Assembly: GCA_934045905.1 (NCBI GenBank)
Contig: OW203768.1
Coordinates: 8,460,316 to 8,524,315, forward strand
DNA: 64,000 bases
Direction: 5' to 3'
From: Leuctra nigra
Lineage: Eukaryota; Arthropoda; Insecta; Plecoptera; Leuctridae
Shown here: positions 35,615 to 47,311 of the stretch, one piece after another
Numbering within the stretch: position 1 is the first letter of the stretch
Layout: each line of letters begins with the position of its first letter
Made by a program: the position numbers and the translations under genes
Notes under the pieces: model-generated
Database searches by the model: none
What the model saw: only the letters and a program-made list of their open reading frames with translations
What the model was told of the DNA's origin: nothing

Positions 35615-36223
35615 TTAATAAGGCATGCGACTAGGTGTTATGGCGTAGTTAAAGCCCTTTGCTAATACCTTCACAGCCGAATCACTAAGTTCATGTTTGG
35701 ATAGATTATGAACAACTTTCCTTGGATCCAAATCACGAGATCGCTGATGAAAACCATAGTCCAAATGTTTCTGTCTTGATTCTAGAATAAGAAACTTATT
35801 CTTCAGTCTAGAACTTGTGAAATACGCGTCATCAGCTGCTCTCTGGCTTGTAATTTCATCAATCTTCTGGAAAAGCGTAGCATGAAGCTTATTGTGCAGC
35901 TCAGTATGAAGAAAATACTGTTCCTTAGATATTCGGTCCAATATTCGGTAATTATTAGACATTTTGTCTCTCAGGATTGCCATGCTGGCTCGACGAAGGA
36001 TTTTGCGGGATGTCTGTGTACTTACATTTCTGTTCAACATAAAGGATGGCGGAATAATGTTCTTCGATCTGCATCTCATTAGAAAGTGGATGTCACATAG
36101 TAAAGTCTCTCTTCTTACCCGGAGTTTTTCAAAACGTCTCGTCATCTTGTATGTGCTCTCCCCGTAGAGGCGTATTATCTGTTCATGAAGGTTTTCGTGG
36201 CCGTTATTTATAAGAAAACTCAT
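35615..36223 (-). pseudogene. Penelope N-terminal region
   Basis: About 200 residues, basic and predicted helical (many Arg, Lys and Leu), with Arg-Arg-Phe-Glu-Lys-Leu near residue 30 and Cys-Asp-Ile-His-Phe-Leu at about 43. It is in the same frame as the reverse transcriptase, separated by a single TAA followed by Lys-Ile-Ile-Cys-Gly. Its first codons lie inside the right terminal repeat. This extension is usual before the polymerase in the family. Confidence 0.75.
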
Positions 36224-36401
36224 TTTCGGTATTATGCCAAGCGATATTTAATAGTGCAATAACGTTTCGACAGTATTGCAACTGTCATCATCAGATTGCC
36301 AAAACTTTACAAATCAAAAAACTCCCAGCAGACAAAAGCTAACGTAATAAAACAAAATTTATATGCAACTAGATGTAAAAATTTATATATATATATATAT
36401 A

Positions 36402-37116
36402 CAAGTTACCATATTATAAGTAATATTATTTAAAATGCGATCATGCATCCTACTCATACAGGTAACAATGGTTTGAATATGCTCTAATGCAGGTATAGGT
36501 TATTTGCAGGCTTAGCATTTGAAAAAGAGTTCATAGTGTTACAGAAGTTAAAGCAAAGACGTTAAAGAAATTGCTAAGAGATTACGAAATACAAAATGAA
36601 GGTAGGTACGAATGTTTCTTCAATATGTTAATCCAATATTACATAAATGCACATATGCGGCATCTTATTATTTCTTCACATTGATCAACTGAATTTGAGT
36701 ATGCTCAGTTCTTGATAGATAATTGCTACTCAAGCATTGAAATAAACAACAAACAATAATACTTAACAGTTTGTGATCTCACAACATATGGAGACCTGAA
36801 GAACATGAATATAATGCTGAATATGATCTAAGTATGATTTAATTATGTGACCTATCATCAGGAAACTGACGAAGATGGAACGGAAATAATAAAGGTCGAG
36901 TGTGGTTGTTTACATTGATAACCAGTTGATAATAAAATTAAAATAGAACTAAGATTCACAATATAATTTTATTTTAATGAAATGTGGTATTTGTTGACTC
37001 TTACAGATTTGTATAAATACAACTAAAAATAGAACAATTGAGGACAATATCGCGTAATATATCTCTCTTTATTCCAATTCACAGTCGGAAAATCTAGTGC
37101 AATTCTGCCCCAATGT
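36402..37116. other. Clade A spacer, cassette 10
   Basis: Matches 19390-20100 and 22555-22780 closely, with AATAAA on the minus strand at 37068-37073. It shows that the 10 kb of mobile DNA between 26160 and 36401 entered a single spacer at a TA-rich point. No gene. Confidence 0.55.
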
Positions 37117-37189
37117 GTATTTCCACATTTGAGACAATGCTCTCACATAGTTGATATTCTCAGGCTCTATCATAGCTCTCGTCAACAAC
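37117..37189 (-). pseudogene. Relic zinc-finger fragment, cassette 10
   Basis: Same relic, 75 bp past the stop of exon 10. Confidence 0.65.
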
Positions 37190-37263
37190 AAAATGACAAA
37201 ATCATTAGACAAAATGGAATGGGGTAAAAGTGTATTAGAAAGAAAATTTTGACTTTAATAAAC

Positions 37264-37823
37264 TTAACGCGCACATTTCTTAACATGGCTCTTTAACGAA
37301 GTAATATTTGTATACCGCATACCGCACTTCTCACATGTGTGTACTTTGCCACAATCATATTTGACATGAGTTCTCATTTGACTCATGCCGTTGAAAGTCA
37401 TACAGCACTTTTGACAAGTCAGTACTTTGCCACACTCATGTCTAACATGGTAATTAAGAACGCCTTTATTACCAAATTGTTTCTTACATTTCTCACATAT
37501 GTGTACTTTGCCACAATCATTTTTTACATGACTTTGAAGTTGACTGATTCCGTTAAACTCTTTATTGCACTTCTTACAAACTAGAACTTTGCCACACTCA
37601 TGCTTAACGTGAGCACTAAGATGCATATTACGTTTGAATATTTTTTCACAATTAGGACATTGCAGTGGGATGATAGGATCTCGGTTGCAGTTCACGATAT
37701 GTTTGCGAATTTCGCTACGGTCTCTGAATTCAGATGAGCAGTCAAAACATTCAAAGATCACTCTTGGCTGTCCTTCAACAGCATCAGAAGTTGAGGCGGT
37801 GGGAGAAGACAATTCTTGTGACT
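37264..37823 (-). CDS. Zinc-finger exon 10 (six fingers)
   Basis: Acceptor tttcag at 37824-37829, then AG TCA CAA GAA, so the split codon reads xAG here rather than xTG. The linker between fingers 1 and 2 is six residues shorter than in its sisters, a clean in-frame deletion. All six fingers keep their ligands, with contact residues DSEK, RMHA, GSQS, NGVY, GSQT and NTSS. The tail is Lys-Cys-Ala-Arg, typical of clade A. Open through to 37264. Confidence 0.85.
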
Positions 37824-38609
37824 CTGAAACATACATATACATTAATTACAATTGCGTTTTAGAGAATTAAAATATGTTATTTTATTGTTTATATTGTCAT
37901 ATACATATATAACACACACAAGATACCATATTATAAGTTATATTATTCAAAATGCGATCATGCATCCTACTCATATAGGTAACAATGGTTTGAAAATGGT
38001 GTATATAATGCATGTATAATTTATTTGCATGCTTAGCATTTGATAAAGAGTTCATCATAGTGTGACAGAATATAAAGGATTTGCTACGAGATTACAAAAA
38101 TTACAAAAGAAAGGTAGATAAGTTCGTTTCTTCAATATGACCATCCAATATTACATAAATGCACATGTGGCATTTTATCCATTACTCACATTGATCAACT
38201 GAATTTGAGTATGCTCAGTTCTAGAAAGATGAATGATACTCAAGCACAGTTGGAATGAACTACGAACAATAATACTTCACAGTTTGTGATCTCACAACAT
38301 ATGGATACAAAGTGGAGACCTGAAGAACATACATAGGATTTAATTATGTCACCTAGCATCAGGAAATCGACGACGATGGACTGGAATAAGGGCGAGGGTG
38401 GTTATTTACTTTGATAACCAGTTGATGGTAAAATTAAATAGAACTAAGATTCACAAAATTATTTTATTTTAATGAAATGTGGAATTTGGTGACTCTTACA
38501 GATTTTTATAAATACAACTAAAAATATAACCATTTTGGAGAAAATCACGTAATATGTCTCACAATATTCCAATTCACTGTCAGAAAAGCAAGTGCAATTT
38601 TATCCCAAA
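37824..38609. other. Clade A spacer, cassette 11
   Basis: Near-copy of 16450-16840 plus 18190-18560. It preserves the empty site of composite copy B around 38222-38240. AATAAA is on the minus strand at 38463-38468. No gene. Confidence 0.55.
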
Positions 38610-38685
38610 GGTATTTCCACATTTAAGACGATGCTCTCAGATACGTTGATATTCTCAGGCCCTATCGCAGGCTCTCGTCAACAAC
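38610..38685 (-). pseudogene. Relic zinc-finger fragment, cassette 11
   Basis: Same relic, 75 bp past the stop of exon 11. Confidence 0.65.
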
Positions 38686-38759
38686 AAAATTACAAAATCA
38701 TTAGACAAAATGGAATTGGGGAAATGTGTATTAGAAAGAAAATGTTGACTTTCATAAAC

Positions 38760-39337
38760 TTAACGCGCACAATCCTTAACATGGCTCTTTAACGAAGAAA
38801 TATTTTTATACTGCAAACCGCATTTCTCACATGTGTGTACTTTACCACAATCATGTTTTACATGGCGCTGAAGTTGACTCATGCCGTTGAACGTCAAAAA
38901 GCACTTCTGACAAGTCAGTACCTTCCCACACTCATGTCTAACATGATATTTAAGGCCCCTTTTATTCACAAATTGTTTCTTACATTTCTCACATGTGTGT
39001 ACTTTGCCACAATCATGTTTTACATGGCGCTGAATTTGACTCATATCATTAAAGACTTTATTGCACTTCTTACAAACTAGAACTTTGCCACACTCATGAT
39101 TAACGTGAGCAATAAGATGCATTTTACGTTTGTATATTTTTCCACATTTGGGACATTGCAGTGGGTTGATTTTATCAGACGCAGTCGCAGGCTCTCGGTT
39201 GCAGTTCACGATATGTTTGCGAAGTTCGCTGCGATCTCTGAATTCAGATGAGCAGTCAAAACATTCGAAGATCACTCTTGGCTGTCCTTCAACAGCATCA
39301 GATGTTGAGGCGCTGGGAGAAGACAATTCTTGTGGCA
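38760..39337 (-). CDS. Zinc-finger exon 11 (six fingers)
   Basis: Acceptor tttcag at 39338-39343, lead Pro-Gln-Glu-Leu-Ser-Ser-Pro. Six intact C2HC fingers with contact residues DSEK, RMHA, DSQR, NRGY, GSQR and NSSS; it ends Asp-Cys-Ala-Arg at 38760. Fingers 4-6 resemble exon 6, and finger 2 resembles exons 9, 10 and 24, which suggests exchange of blocks between cassettes. No breaks seen. Confidence 0.86.
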
Positions 39338-40680
39338 CTGAAACAAACAGATATATTAATTACAATTACATTTTAGAGAATTAAAATATGATATTTTATT
39401 GTTCATATATTATCATCTTCCAAAGATATCACCACATACAAGTTACCAAGTAATATTATTCAAAATGAGATCATGCATCCTACACAGGGATTGAATATGG
39501 TATAATGCAGGTATAATTATTTGCAGACTTGGCATTTAAAATAGAGTTCATAGAGTGATTAGAAGAGTGACAGATGTTATAGAAATTGCTAAGAGTTTAC
39601 AAAAAGACAAATGCATGTAGGTAAGATTGTAACATCAATGGATATCCAATTTCATTCTACATACATGCACATATGTTATCCTTTCCTCACATTGATTAAC
39701 TGAATCTGAGTCTGCTCAATTCTTGAAAGATGAATGATACTCAAGCACAGTTGAAATTAACTACGAACAATAATACTGTGAACCATACAGCTGTACAGGA
39801 GTCCCAATGTTATGGAGAAGGAAAGAAACAATAGGAAACGAAAGTAAATGTTTAAGTACATAATTTATTTTTGTGATCTGATGACTTGTGGAGACAAAGT
39901 AGAGAACTACTGGAGAAGAAGGTGAATAGAATAGCTAGTTGAGTTGTGTTTTAATTAATGTAAATGAGGATAGAACAAAATAAAATAGAATTAAGATGAA
40001 CTTAATTATTTTATTTTATGAATTCTGGAATAAGCTATGCTTAGTTCTACATATTTATGTTTATAATAACATTTTATTTCCAAAACATACATGCCTTGCA
40101 ACAAGGTATAAATGTAATCAGAATAATAATCAACAAATAATTAATTCGAATGAAAGACATAATAATTATACCACATATTATTAAAGTGTAAGCAAACGTA
40201 TACCCATTTATTCTCCAAAAGTCTAATTGAACCTTTAAAAGGTAACAAAACAATGTCATCAATAAAAATCCTAAAGTCTATATCACACAATACAGTTTAA
40301 ATTAGGCGCTTTCAATTCTTCGTCAATGACGTAGCGTTTTAAGTAAAACTATGAAATCCGATTGACTTATGACTGAAATTGCCCAATTTGAATTGCATAG
40401 TGCATAATATCCACATAACAAGAATAGAAATGCACGTAATACATTTAAAAAATAAATAATACAAAACTAATTACAGTTGAAAAAAGACAATTGAGAGAAT
40501 AATATCACCTAAACATATTGTATTTAATATAAAATACAATCAATAACTTTCTGTCTCAATGTGAGTTACATACTGTGATTAAAAATAGCTAAATAGCTGA
40601 TGAAATGTCCTATTTACTAGCTACGATGGTGCCGAGTTCAAGGTCGGTGCTACTACGGGTTATTAAATATTAGGTAAGGG
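39338..40680. other. Spacer between exons 11 and 12
   Basis: The right edge of exon 11 and its conserved acceptor region come first, then AT-rich DNA, partly clade A spacer (39420-39780) and otherwise unique. Short frames at 39996-40262 have no recognisable content. No gene supported. Confidence 0.45.
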
Positions 40681-40856
40681 CCCTGGACCCTTACCTAATA
40701 TCGCCAATATTTCAGTAGCACCGTGTTACTGTAGCACGATCGGCTAGTTGCCATGGCGACAATGTTAGCTCTTATGGCTAAAACTTTTAAAACAAAAGTT
40801 GTGCTACAGTAACACGGTGCTACTGAAATTTGGCGATATTAGGTAAGGGTCCTGGG
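40681..40856. mobile_element. 176-bp MITE with 56-bp inverted repeats
   Basis: The left arm (CCCTGGACCCTTACCTAATA on) and the complement of the right arm (from CCCAGGACCCTTACCTAATA) agree over about 56 bases. Just outside the left end a further half-copy of the tip gives a local palindrome (40667-40700). It lies about 50 bp past the stop of exon 12. Confidence 0.7.
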
Positions 40857-40902
40857 TACTACTACAAGCTGCAGGCTATACAATGTCTATGGTAATATAC
40901 TT

Positions 40903-41408
40903 CTATAGGTTAGAAAGGGTACATTTATTTACATGATACTTGAACGAACTATACAGATTATATTGCTTTTTACATTTCTCACACTTATGAACTTTGCCAC
41001 AATCATATTTGACATGAATTTGAAGTTGAGATATGCTGTTAAACTTCTTATTACACTTCTGACAAGCAAGAACTTTGCCACACTCATGCTTAACATGCCT
41101 CACATAATGAGTGTTATGTTTAAACATTTTATTGCACTTCTTACAAGTGTAAATTGCGCCACAAATATGACGCTGAGCATTTGTATGCAGAAAAAGATTA
41201 TGCTCGTATACTTGTCCACATTTAGCACATTGAAGTGGGACAATATTATCAGGCACAATCGCAGGTTCTCGGTTGCAGTTGACGATATGTTTGCGGAATT
41301 CGCTGCGATCTCTGAATTCAGATGAACATTCAGCACATTGGAAGAGCACTCTTGGCTGTCCTTCAACAGCATCAGAAGTTGAGGCGATGGGAGAAAACCA
41401 TTGTGACC
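40903..41408 (-). CDS. Zinc-finger exon 12 (five fingers, unusual second finger)
   Basis: Acceptor tttcag at 41409-41414, then GG TCA CAA TGG. The lead is open throughout although it lacks an internal Met. In finger 2 (CAKC) the zinc-binding His position is Asn and the tail reads Asn-Ala-Gln-Arg-His-Ile-Cys, so its ligands are altered. Fingers 3-5 are HTHR, SSQI and LSSY. The tail is Lys-Cys-Thr-Leu-Ser-Asn-Leu. It shares the odd finger 2 tail with exon 14 only. Confidence 0.82.
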
Positions 41409-41491
41409 CTGAAACATAAAGACATATTACTTAGAACGATGTTGGAAGTAAATGACCTTTATTACCGAAATATTATTAATTAATATTCTAA

Positions 41492-41647
41492 GGCCGGGTA
41501 GGACCATCTTTGGATTAGCTAACTATCGATAGTTAGTGGGCAGTTAACCAATGAATCCAGTTGGCGCGAATTCCACAGCCAATAAGATTCATTTACTTCC
41601 ACTAACTATCGATAGTTAACTTAATCCAAAGTTGGTCCTACCCGGCC
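41492..41647. mobile_element. 156-bp PIF/Harbinger-like MITE
   Basis: GGCCGGGTAGGACCATCTTT at the left, with the near-complement at the right, flanked by TAA (41489-41491 and 41648-41650). The arms extend about 50 bases and include TAACTATCGATAGTTA. It has the same length and tip type as 20745-20900, with a different interior. Confidence 0.8.
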
Positions 41648-41650
41648 TAA

Positions 41651-43032
41651 GAACGTGTACTAAAAATTACGACTGCGACTCCTGAAATGCGAAACCCAAT
41701 GTAACTTTTCCAAGTAAGCACATTGACAGTAATAAAATTGTACCAACAAGCAATTTAAGGAAGATTTGTTCTATTCATATACAATGTAAAGCATTAAACA
41801 CTACTGTTAAACAATAGTAATAAATAACAGTCCTTAAGACGAACTTATGTTTATAACACTGTACAGTACATGCGTCCACCATATAGTTGCAATCAAACCA
41901 CTGTGATGTGGCAGCTAGCATTAGTTTACTAGTTACTATTTTTAAACCAAGAAGGAATCTCAAAGAATTTAAATTTGCGTAAAATACAGCCTCAGAGAAT
42001 GTGGGACTGGAGTCCAGTCGGGAGAAGAAAGCGTGGTCGTCCTGAGAGAGCATAGCAAGAAGAGCTGGTTGAGGCGATGAGGAAGAGAGAGAGCTGCTGG
42101 AGGACCAATGGATGGATAGAGACGCATGGCAGTTGGGGTGCAAGACACAACAAATGTTGTAAACACTCGCTAAAAAAATATATGTACTACTAACAAGAAG
42201 ACTTCACAAGAGTCATACAATGAAGTCGCAATCCAAACAGTAATTTGGCCGGGCGCAACTGGCATTTTTTACAAACTAGACTTACACCCTCAAAGACAGA
42301 GTATAACGAGACCAGAGATAGGTGGAAAGAAAAAAAAGCACAAGGGATGAAGATGAGAGAGGAGTGAAGAGAGACAGTTGAAAGAGAGGAGAAAACGGAG
42401 AATATGAAGAGTCTAGACTTTGAAAATGGGTTTCAAATAATAATTTAAAGTTGTTATGTTGAAATTTGTAAATCCCTTGCCCAAAATAAGTTTGGAAAGG
42501 ATTGAAAAATTACATGTTTATCATGGGATCCCGGAGAAACGGCTTTACAAATAGGTCAAGTGTGATGGCAGTCATACTGTGATGTCAAAATTTAATATGT
42601 GTACTTTACTAGCTGAAAATGGAAATTGACAAGAATAAGCATATTTCTTGTATTTTAATTATTGGGATATATTTCGAATTCTCAACATTAGTTTAATATT
42701 AATCCAAATTGCATGGAACAATTATAGGCATTTGTAAAGAAAGTTATGAGGTGTGATGTACTTGCTGCAGCGAGTAATATAACAAAATATTGTGTTTCTC
42801 ATTGTTTTTCATTTTTATTGTGACAATATTTCTTTCATCCGATTTGTTGACAGATTACACTACATTTTTTATTTAGTGAATATTCAGAAAAATATCAATC
42901 AGTATGATTGTTATAGTTAACTTGGTACATGAAAAACAGATAAGGACAAAATCACAAAAATTCTAAAAAACTAAAATTGTCATGATTCAATTGTAAACTT
43001 ATTACCTCCAATTAACAACTGTAACGAATTGT
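41651..43032. other. Spacer between exons 12 and 13
   Basis: AT-rich, apart from a purine-rich stretch at 42300-42420 (GAGAGA-type). No convincing gene; short minus-strand frames at 41775-42166 show no domain. TTTATT at about 42868 would be an AATAAA on the minus strand 165 bp past exon 13. Confidence 0.4.
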
Positions 43033-43535
43033 CTACAAGTTGGAAACTAAAGAATTACATTTTGTTATGTGTTTCTTTAAAGTATTAATACACTTAAACT
43101 GTTTATTACACTTCTCACACGTGTGTACATTACCACAATCATGTTTTACATGACGCTGAAGATTAGCAATGCCATTGAACTTCTTACCACAATTCTGACA
43201 GAATATTAGCTGTCCACACTCTTGCCTGACATGCCTCAACAGATCTTGTTTATACTGAAACTGTTTATTACATTTCTCGCACAAGTGTACTTTGCCACAA
43301 TCATTTTTAACATGAGAACAGAGACTATTTTTATATTTGAATATTCTTCCACAATTAGGACATTGTAATGGATTTATATTATCAGGAGCAGTCGCAGACT
43401 CTTGTTTGCAGTTCACGATATGTTTGCGGAGTTCGCAGAGATCTCTGAATTCAGTTGAGCATTGAAAACATTGGAATGTCGTTCTTGACTGTCTTTCAAC
43501 AGCAGTGGCGATGGCAGAAAACCATTCTTCTGACA
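43033..43535 (-). CDS. Zinc-finger exon 13 (five fingers)
   Basis: Acceptor tttcag at 43536-43541. It is the most divergent lead: the Ser-Thr-Ser-Asp block is lost and Ala-Ile-Ala-Thr-Ala-Val-Glu-Arg is seen instead. Contact residues are DCEK, YNSS, YQDR, GANR and CNTK, mostly unique in the array. The tail is Lys-Cys-Asn-Ser-Leu-Val-Ser-Asn-Leu. All ligands are present, and finger 1 has an extra Cys in its helix. Confidence 0.82.
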
Positions 43536-44456
43536 CTGAAAGATACAAATTAGTATATCAGTTACAATGATGTCAAAGGACATGCATTTACATAGTAATC
43601 AACATAAAAATAGGCATGTATTTGGTTCTGTACATCACATGTGATCAAATCATGTACTAGGGTGTAATCTGTACCACTTCAATAAATAAATACAAAATTC
43701 AAATTATAGTGCGGTCAAAATGGTTTAAGACAGAGATTTAAACGTAAAAGTGGTACTTAGAAGAAGATGGAAGGTAAATAAATGCATTCGATGTTAAGTA
43801 ACACTTTTTAATCGATATACACACATACTCGTATACGACATATCCGATGCAATTGAACAGAATACGTCCAGCATTTATTTTACAAGTTCAAGCCTTGCAA
43901 ATTGTCATTGGAAGCAGCATTTTATCAGGATTTACATATTTTTTACCAATCGCTAAAAACTTGAAGAGAAAAGACATTGGATTAGCTTTAAATATGTAAC
44001 CAATACTTCATCTTACCGAGGAAGTATTGTACAGAGCACCTTAATCATTTGCAAAGACAGTCTTTAGTGTGCTTTCAAAGGTACTGTACAGTAACTCTCA
44101 CAATGTACTCGTGTGTATTTGCATGTATTACAATAGACCAAAACATAATTTAAAACATAGTTTATAGCGGATTCCATATCCTTCTCATCCATGAGGTTAA
44201 TAGTACGCAATTAAATAAAGACTAACTTGTGCCAAATTAAGTCCATTAAAACGAAAAGCCACAAATCTGCTCGTCGGCGGGTTACAAATGGTGACTTTGT
44301 TGTTGAAGAACTATGTACAAGCGTTGAAATTGAAGAGAATTAACTGATATTTGAATATAAAAATGGTCAACTATTCGACTATTTGAACATTGCTCCATCC
44401 TTCTGCGTCCTTCATCACTGTGAAGCTGAAATAATCAGTTTCTAGACGCAACAATA
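43536..44456. other. Spacer between exons 13 and 14
   Basis: AT-rich unique DNA. I see no repeat ends, gene or RNA in it beyond the acceptor region of exon 13. Confidence 0.4.
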
Positions 44457-45004
44457 TTACGGGGTACAAATGTTAACATGAGTAGCATATGAACTAAAAT
44501 GCTTATATTGTTTCTTGCATATCTGACATACGTGCAGTTTTCCACGGCCACAATGATGCTTGATATGATAGTTCAGTTGAGCTTTTTGATTAAACATTTT
44601 ACTGCATTTCTCACACGTATGAACTTTGCCACAATCATGTTTCACATGAGTTTCATGATGAGCTTTGCTGTTAAACTTCTTCCCGCACTTCTGACAATCA
44701 AGAACTTTGCCACACTCGTGCTTAACATGCCTCACATAATGAGTGTTATGTTTAAACATTTTATTGCAATTCTTACAAGTGTAAATTGCGCCACATATAT
44801 GTCGTTGAGCATTTGTATGCACAACAGTGTGCATGATATTATCAAGCACAATCGCAGGCCCGCGGTTGCAGTTCACGATATGTTTGCGAAGTTCGCTGCG
44901 GTCTCTGAATTCAGATGAACATTCAGCACATTGGAAGAGCACTCTTGGCTGTCCTTCAACAGCATCAGAAGTTGTGGCGATGGGAGAAGACAATTCTTGT
45001 GACA
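44457..45004 (-). CDS. Zinc-finger exon 14 (five whole fingers, second finger half deleted)
   Basis: Acceptor tttcag at 45005-45010. After finger 1 the CxxC half of finger 2 has been removed in frame, leaving His-Thr-Asn-Ala-Gln-Arg-His-Ile-Cys, the tail also seen in exon 12. The remaining fingers are HTHR, SAHT, QAQY and HSST. The last linker is two residues longer (Gly-Arg-Gly-Lys). The tail is Ile-Cys-Thr-Pro. The reading frame is kept, so the change may be tolerated. Confidence 0.82.
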
Positions 45005-45479
45005 CTGAAACAAATAAATTTGGTATATCAGTTAAAATGATGTTGAGAATTATGGCTTCACATATTTGACATGACAAGAGGTGTGTTGTAATTAATAATT
45101 CATGGGAGCCTTACTTGATTATTGATTGTATCTCTGGAAAGATACATGTACAACAAGCAATGCGAATCAAGAAGTCTATAAACCAAACTATAAAGTGACA
45201 TAGCAAAATTGGAATCCTACAGAGTACTTAACATGTGAGAAAACTCAAGAACCTAACATTAATTTAAAATGAAATATTGTGTGATCTGAAATAATGAGGA
45301 GACGAGCATTAGAAGGATTTCTGTGTAGTTTGAGCAGGGAAATATTTTGTTACGTCAGTGTACTTTACCAGCTGGAAGAAGAAAATTACACAGAAATAAT
45401 ATCAAGGATTTTATATTTCGAATTTTCGGGGGTTTAATATACAATTTGAATTAGCAATGCAGAAACTGAAAATAGCAAC

Positions 45480-45976
45480 TTAAGAATTACATGATTTAAC
45501 GTGATTTTGAAATGATCTTGCATGGTTATATTGTTTATTGCATTTCTCACAAATCATGAGTTTGCCACATTCGTGTGTAAAATGACGGTTACATTCACTT
45601 TTATCATTAAACATTCTACCACATTTTTCACATTTGTGGACTCTGCCACAATTATGTTTTACATGCTGTTGAAGTTGATTTATTCCGTTGAACTTTTTAT
45701 TACACTTCTCACATACTAGAACTTTGCCACACTCATGACTAACATGAAAAGTTACATGCTTCTTATGTTTGTATATTTTTCCACATGTGGGATATTGCAG
45801 TGGGTTGATATTATCAGGCACAATCGCAGGCTCTCGGTTGCAGTTCACGATATGTTTGCGAAGTTCGCTGCGATCTCTGAATTCAGTTGAGCATTCAGCA
45901 CATTGGAAGAGCACTCTTGGCTGTCCTTCAACAGCATCAGAAGTTGAGGCAGTGGGAGAAGACAATTCTTGTGACT
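45480..45976 (-). CDS. Zinc-finger exon 15 (five fingers, one ligand lost)
   Basis: Acceptor tttcag at 45977-45982. In finger 2 the first Cys is Tyr (Tyr-Pro-Thr-Cys). The others are GNQQ, DSER and HRSN. This starts the clade B type, whose last two fingers have the signature Arg-Met-Phe...Glu-Cys-Asn-Arg-His-Phe and Ala-Arg-Ser-Phe, and whose tail is Ser-Cys-Asn-Ser. The spacer to exon 14 is under 500 bp. Confidence 0.83.
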
Positions 45977-46054
45977 CTGAAACAAACAGATGTGGTATAT
46001 CAGTTAAAATGATGTTGAGTAACATGGCTTTACATATTCGACATGGCCATTAAC

Positions 46055-46940
46055 AAGGAAAACGCTCTGTGTAACGCGTTGATGAGCGAGCACGGATATG
46101 CGCAACACATCGAACCGAAATTCTGTATATTGAAAATGTCATTAAAAGCCAATAATTCTTTAATTTCGTCACAGACTGGTATGAAAATCTTTAAAAATTC
46201 CAAAAATATTGGTCCCAAAGCATGTAAAGTTTTAAGTCGATCGATTGAACCTGAACCTTTATGATTGAATAATTCCTTGTTAATTTTCAAATATCACATG
46301 ATCTTGTTCAAAAACTATACCTGGGACCACTCATCATTTGATATAAGTGTGTTTACAGAATATCAGAAAGATCTGTTGATTATTAGCGTCATAATTATGC
46401 GTTTGAAAGTTTCTGTTCTAACTACCTTGGAACATTTTGGAACTGACGCGTCAATGTTGCCGTGATCCATAGCAACAAGCAAAATGTCCGTAAAATGTCA
46501 TTAACTTATGGATTTAAACACAGATTTGTCTGAAAATTGTCAAAAACACAGATAATGTTGGTCCCAATGACCATGCAAAGTTTTAAGTTGATCGGTCAAA
46601 CGGTTCTAGTTTAAATTTTAAAAATCACAGTAAAGATGGTTTTAAATTTTAACCAATGATTTGGCTGAAACTTTGTATGATTGGCTAAAATGTTAGTGGT
46701 AATGACTTGTCAAAATTTCAAATTGATCAAACAAACCAATCGAAAGATATTTTTTTTTAAATTTGAACCAATCACGGGATCCCGTTCAAAAACGATCCCA
46801 ACGACCGCATAGAGTACGTTAGTATGTGTACAAAATTTCAGATTAATTGCTTGAGCGGTTTGACCTGGGGTGTGACCAAAAAAAAACACAGAGAAAGTGC
46901 CATAAGGGTACCGTGATGACACTCGCTACGCTCGCTCAAT
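46055..46940. mobile_element. Interspersed repeat E, copy 7
   Basis: AAGGAAAACGCTCTGTG start, an A-rich tract, and a CGCTCGCTCAAT end. It lies in the spacer upstream of exon 15. Sister spacers (45068, 48915) show the uninterrupted sequence around TAATTCATGGG. Confidence 0.65.
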
Positions 46941-47311
46941 AATTCATGGGAATCTTACTTGATTCTTGATTGTAAGAATCTCTGGAGAGATACCTACATG
47001 AACAACAAGCAATGCGAATCAAGAAGTCGTTCAAACAAACTCGAAAGTGACAGAGCATTAAAATGTGAGGAAAATCAAGAATCTAACATTAATTTAAAAT
47101 GATTTTTTTGTGATCTGGAATCATGAGGAGACATGCATGAGAAGGATTGCTGTGTAGTTTAGGCAAGGATATTTATAGGGACGTCAGTGTACTTTACCAG
47201 TTGAAAGAAGAAATTTATACAGAAATATAATCAACTATTTTTTATTTCGATTCTTGAGAGTTTAATAGTAATACAATTTTAATGAGCAATTTAGAAACTG
47301 AAAATAGCAAC

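Larger units (their letters stand above)
32092..36401 (-). mobile_element. Penelope-like retroelement, EN-type, with flanking direct repeats
   Basis: Direct repeats at 32092-32271 and 36204-36385 (about 180 bp, nearly identical) bracket a coding part on the minus strand with a Penelope-type reverse transcriptase followed by a GIY-YIG-like endonuclease. Within each repeat the minus strand carries CTGATGA (TTGATGA in the left copy), a GACAG/CTGTC stem and GAAAC, the pattern of hammerhead ribozyme cores known in Penelope terminal repeats. Repeat E copy 6 is inserted downstream of the coding part. It sits in a (TA)n tract of a clade A spacer. Confidence 0.85.
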
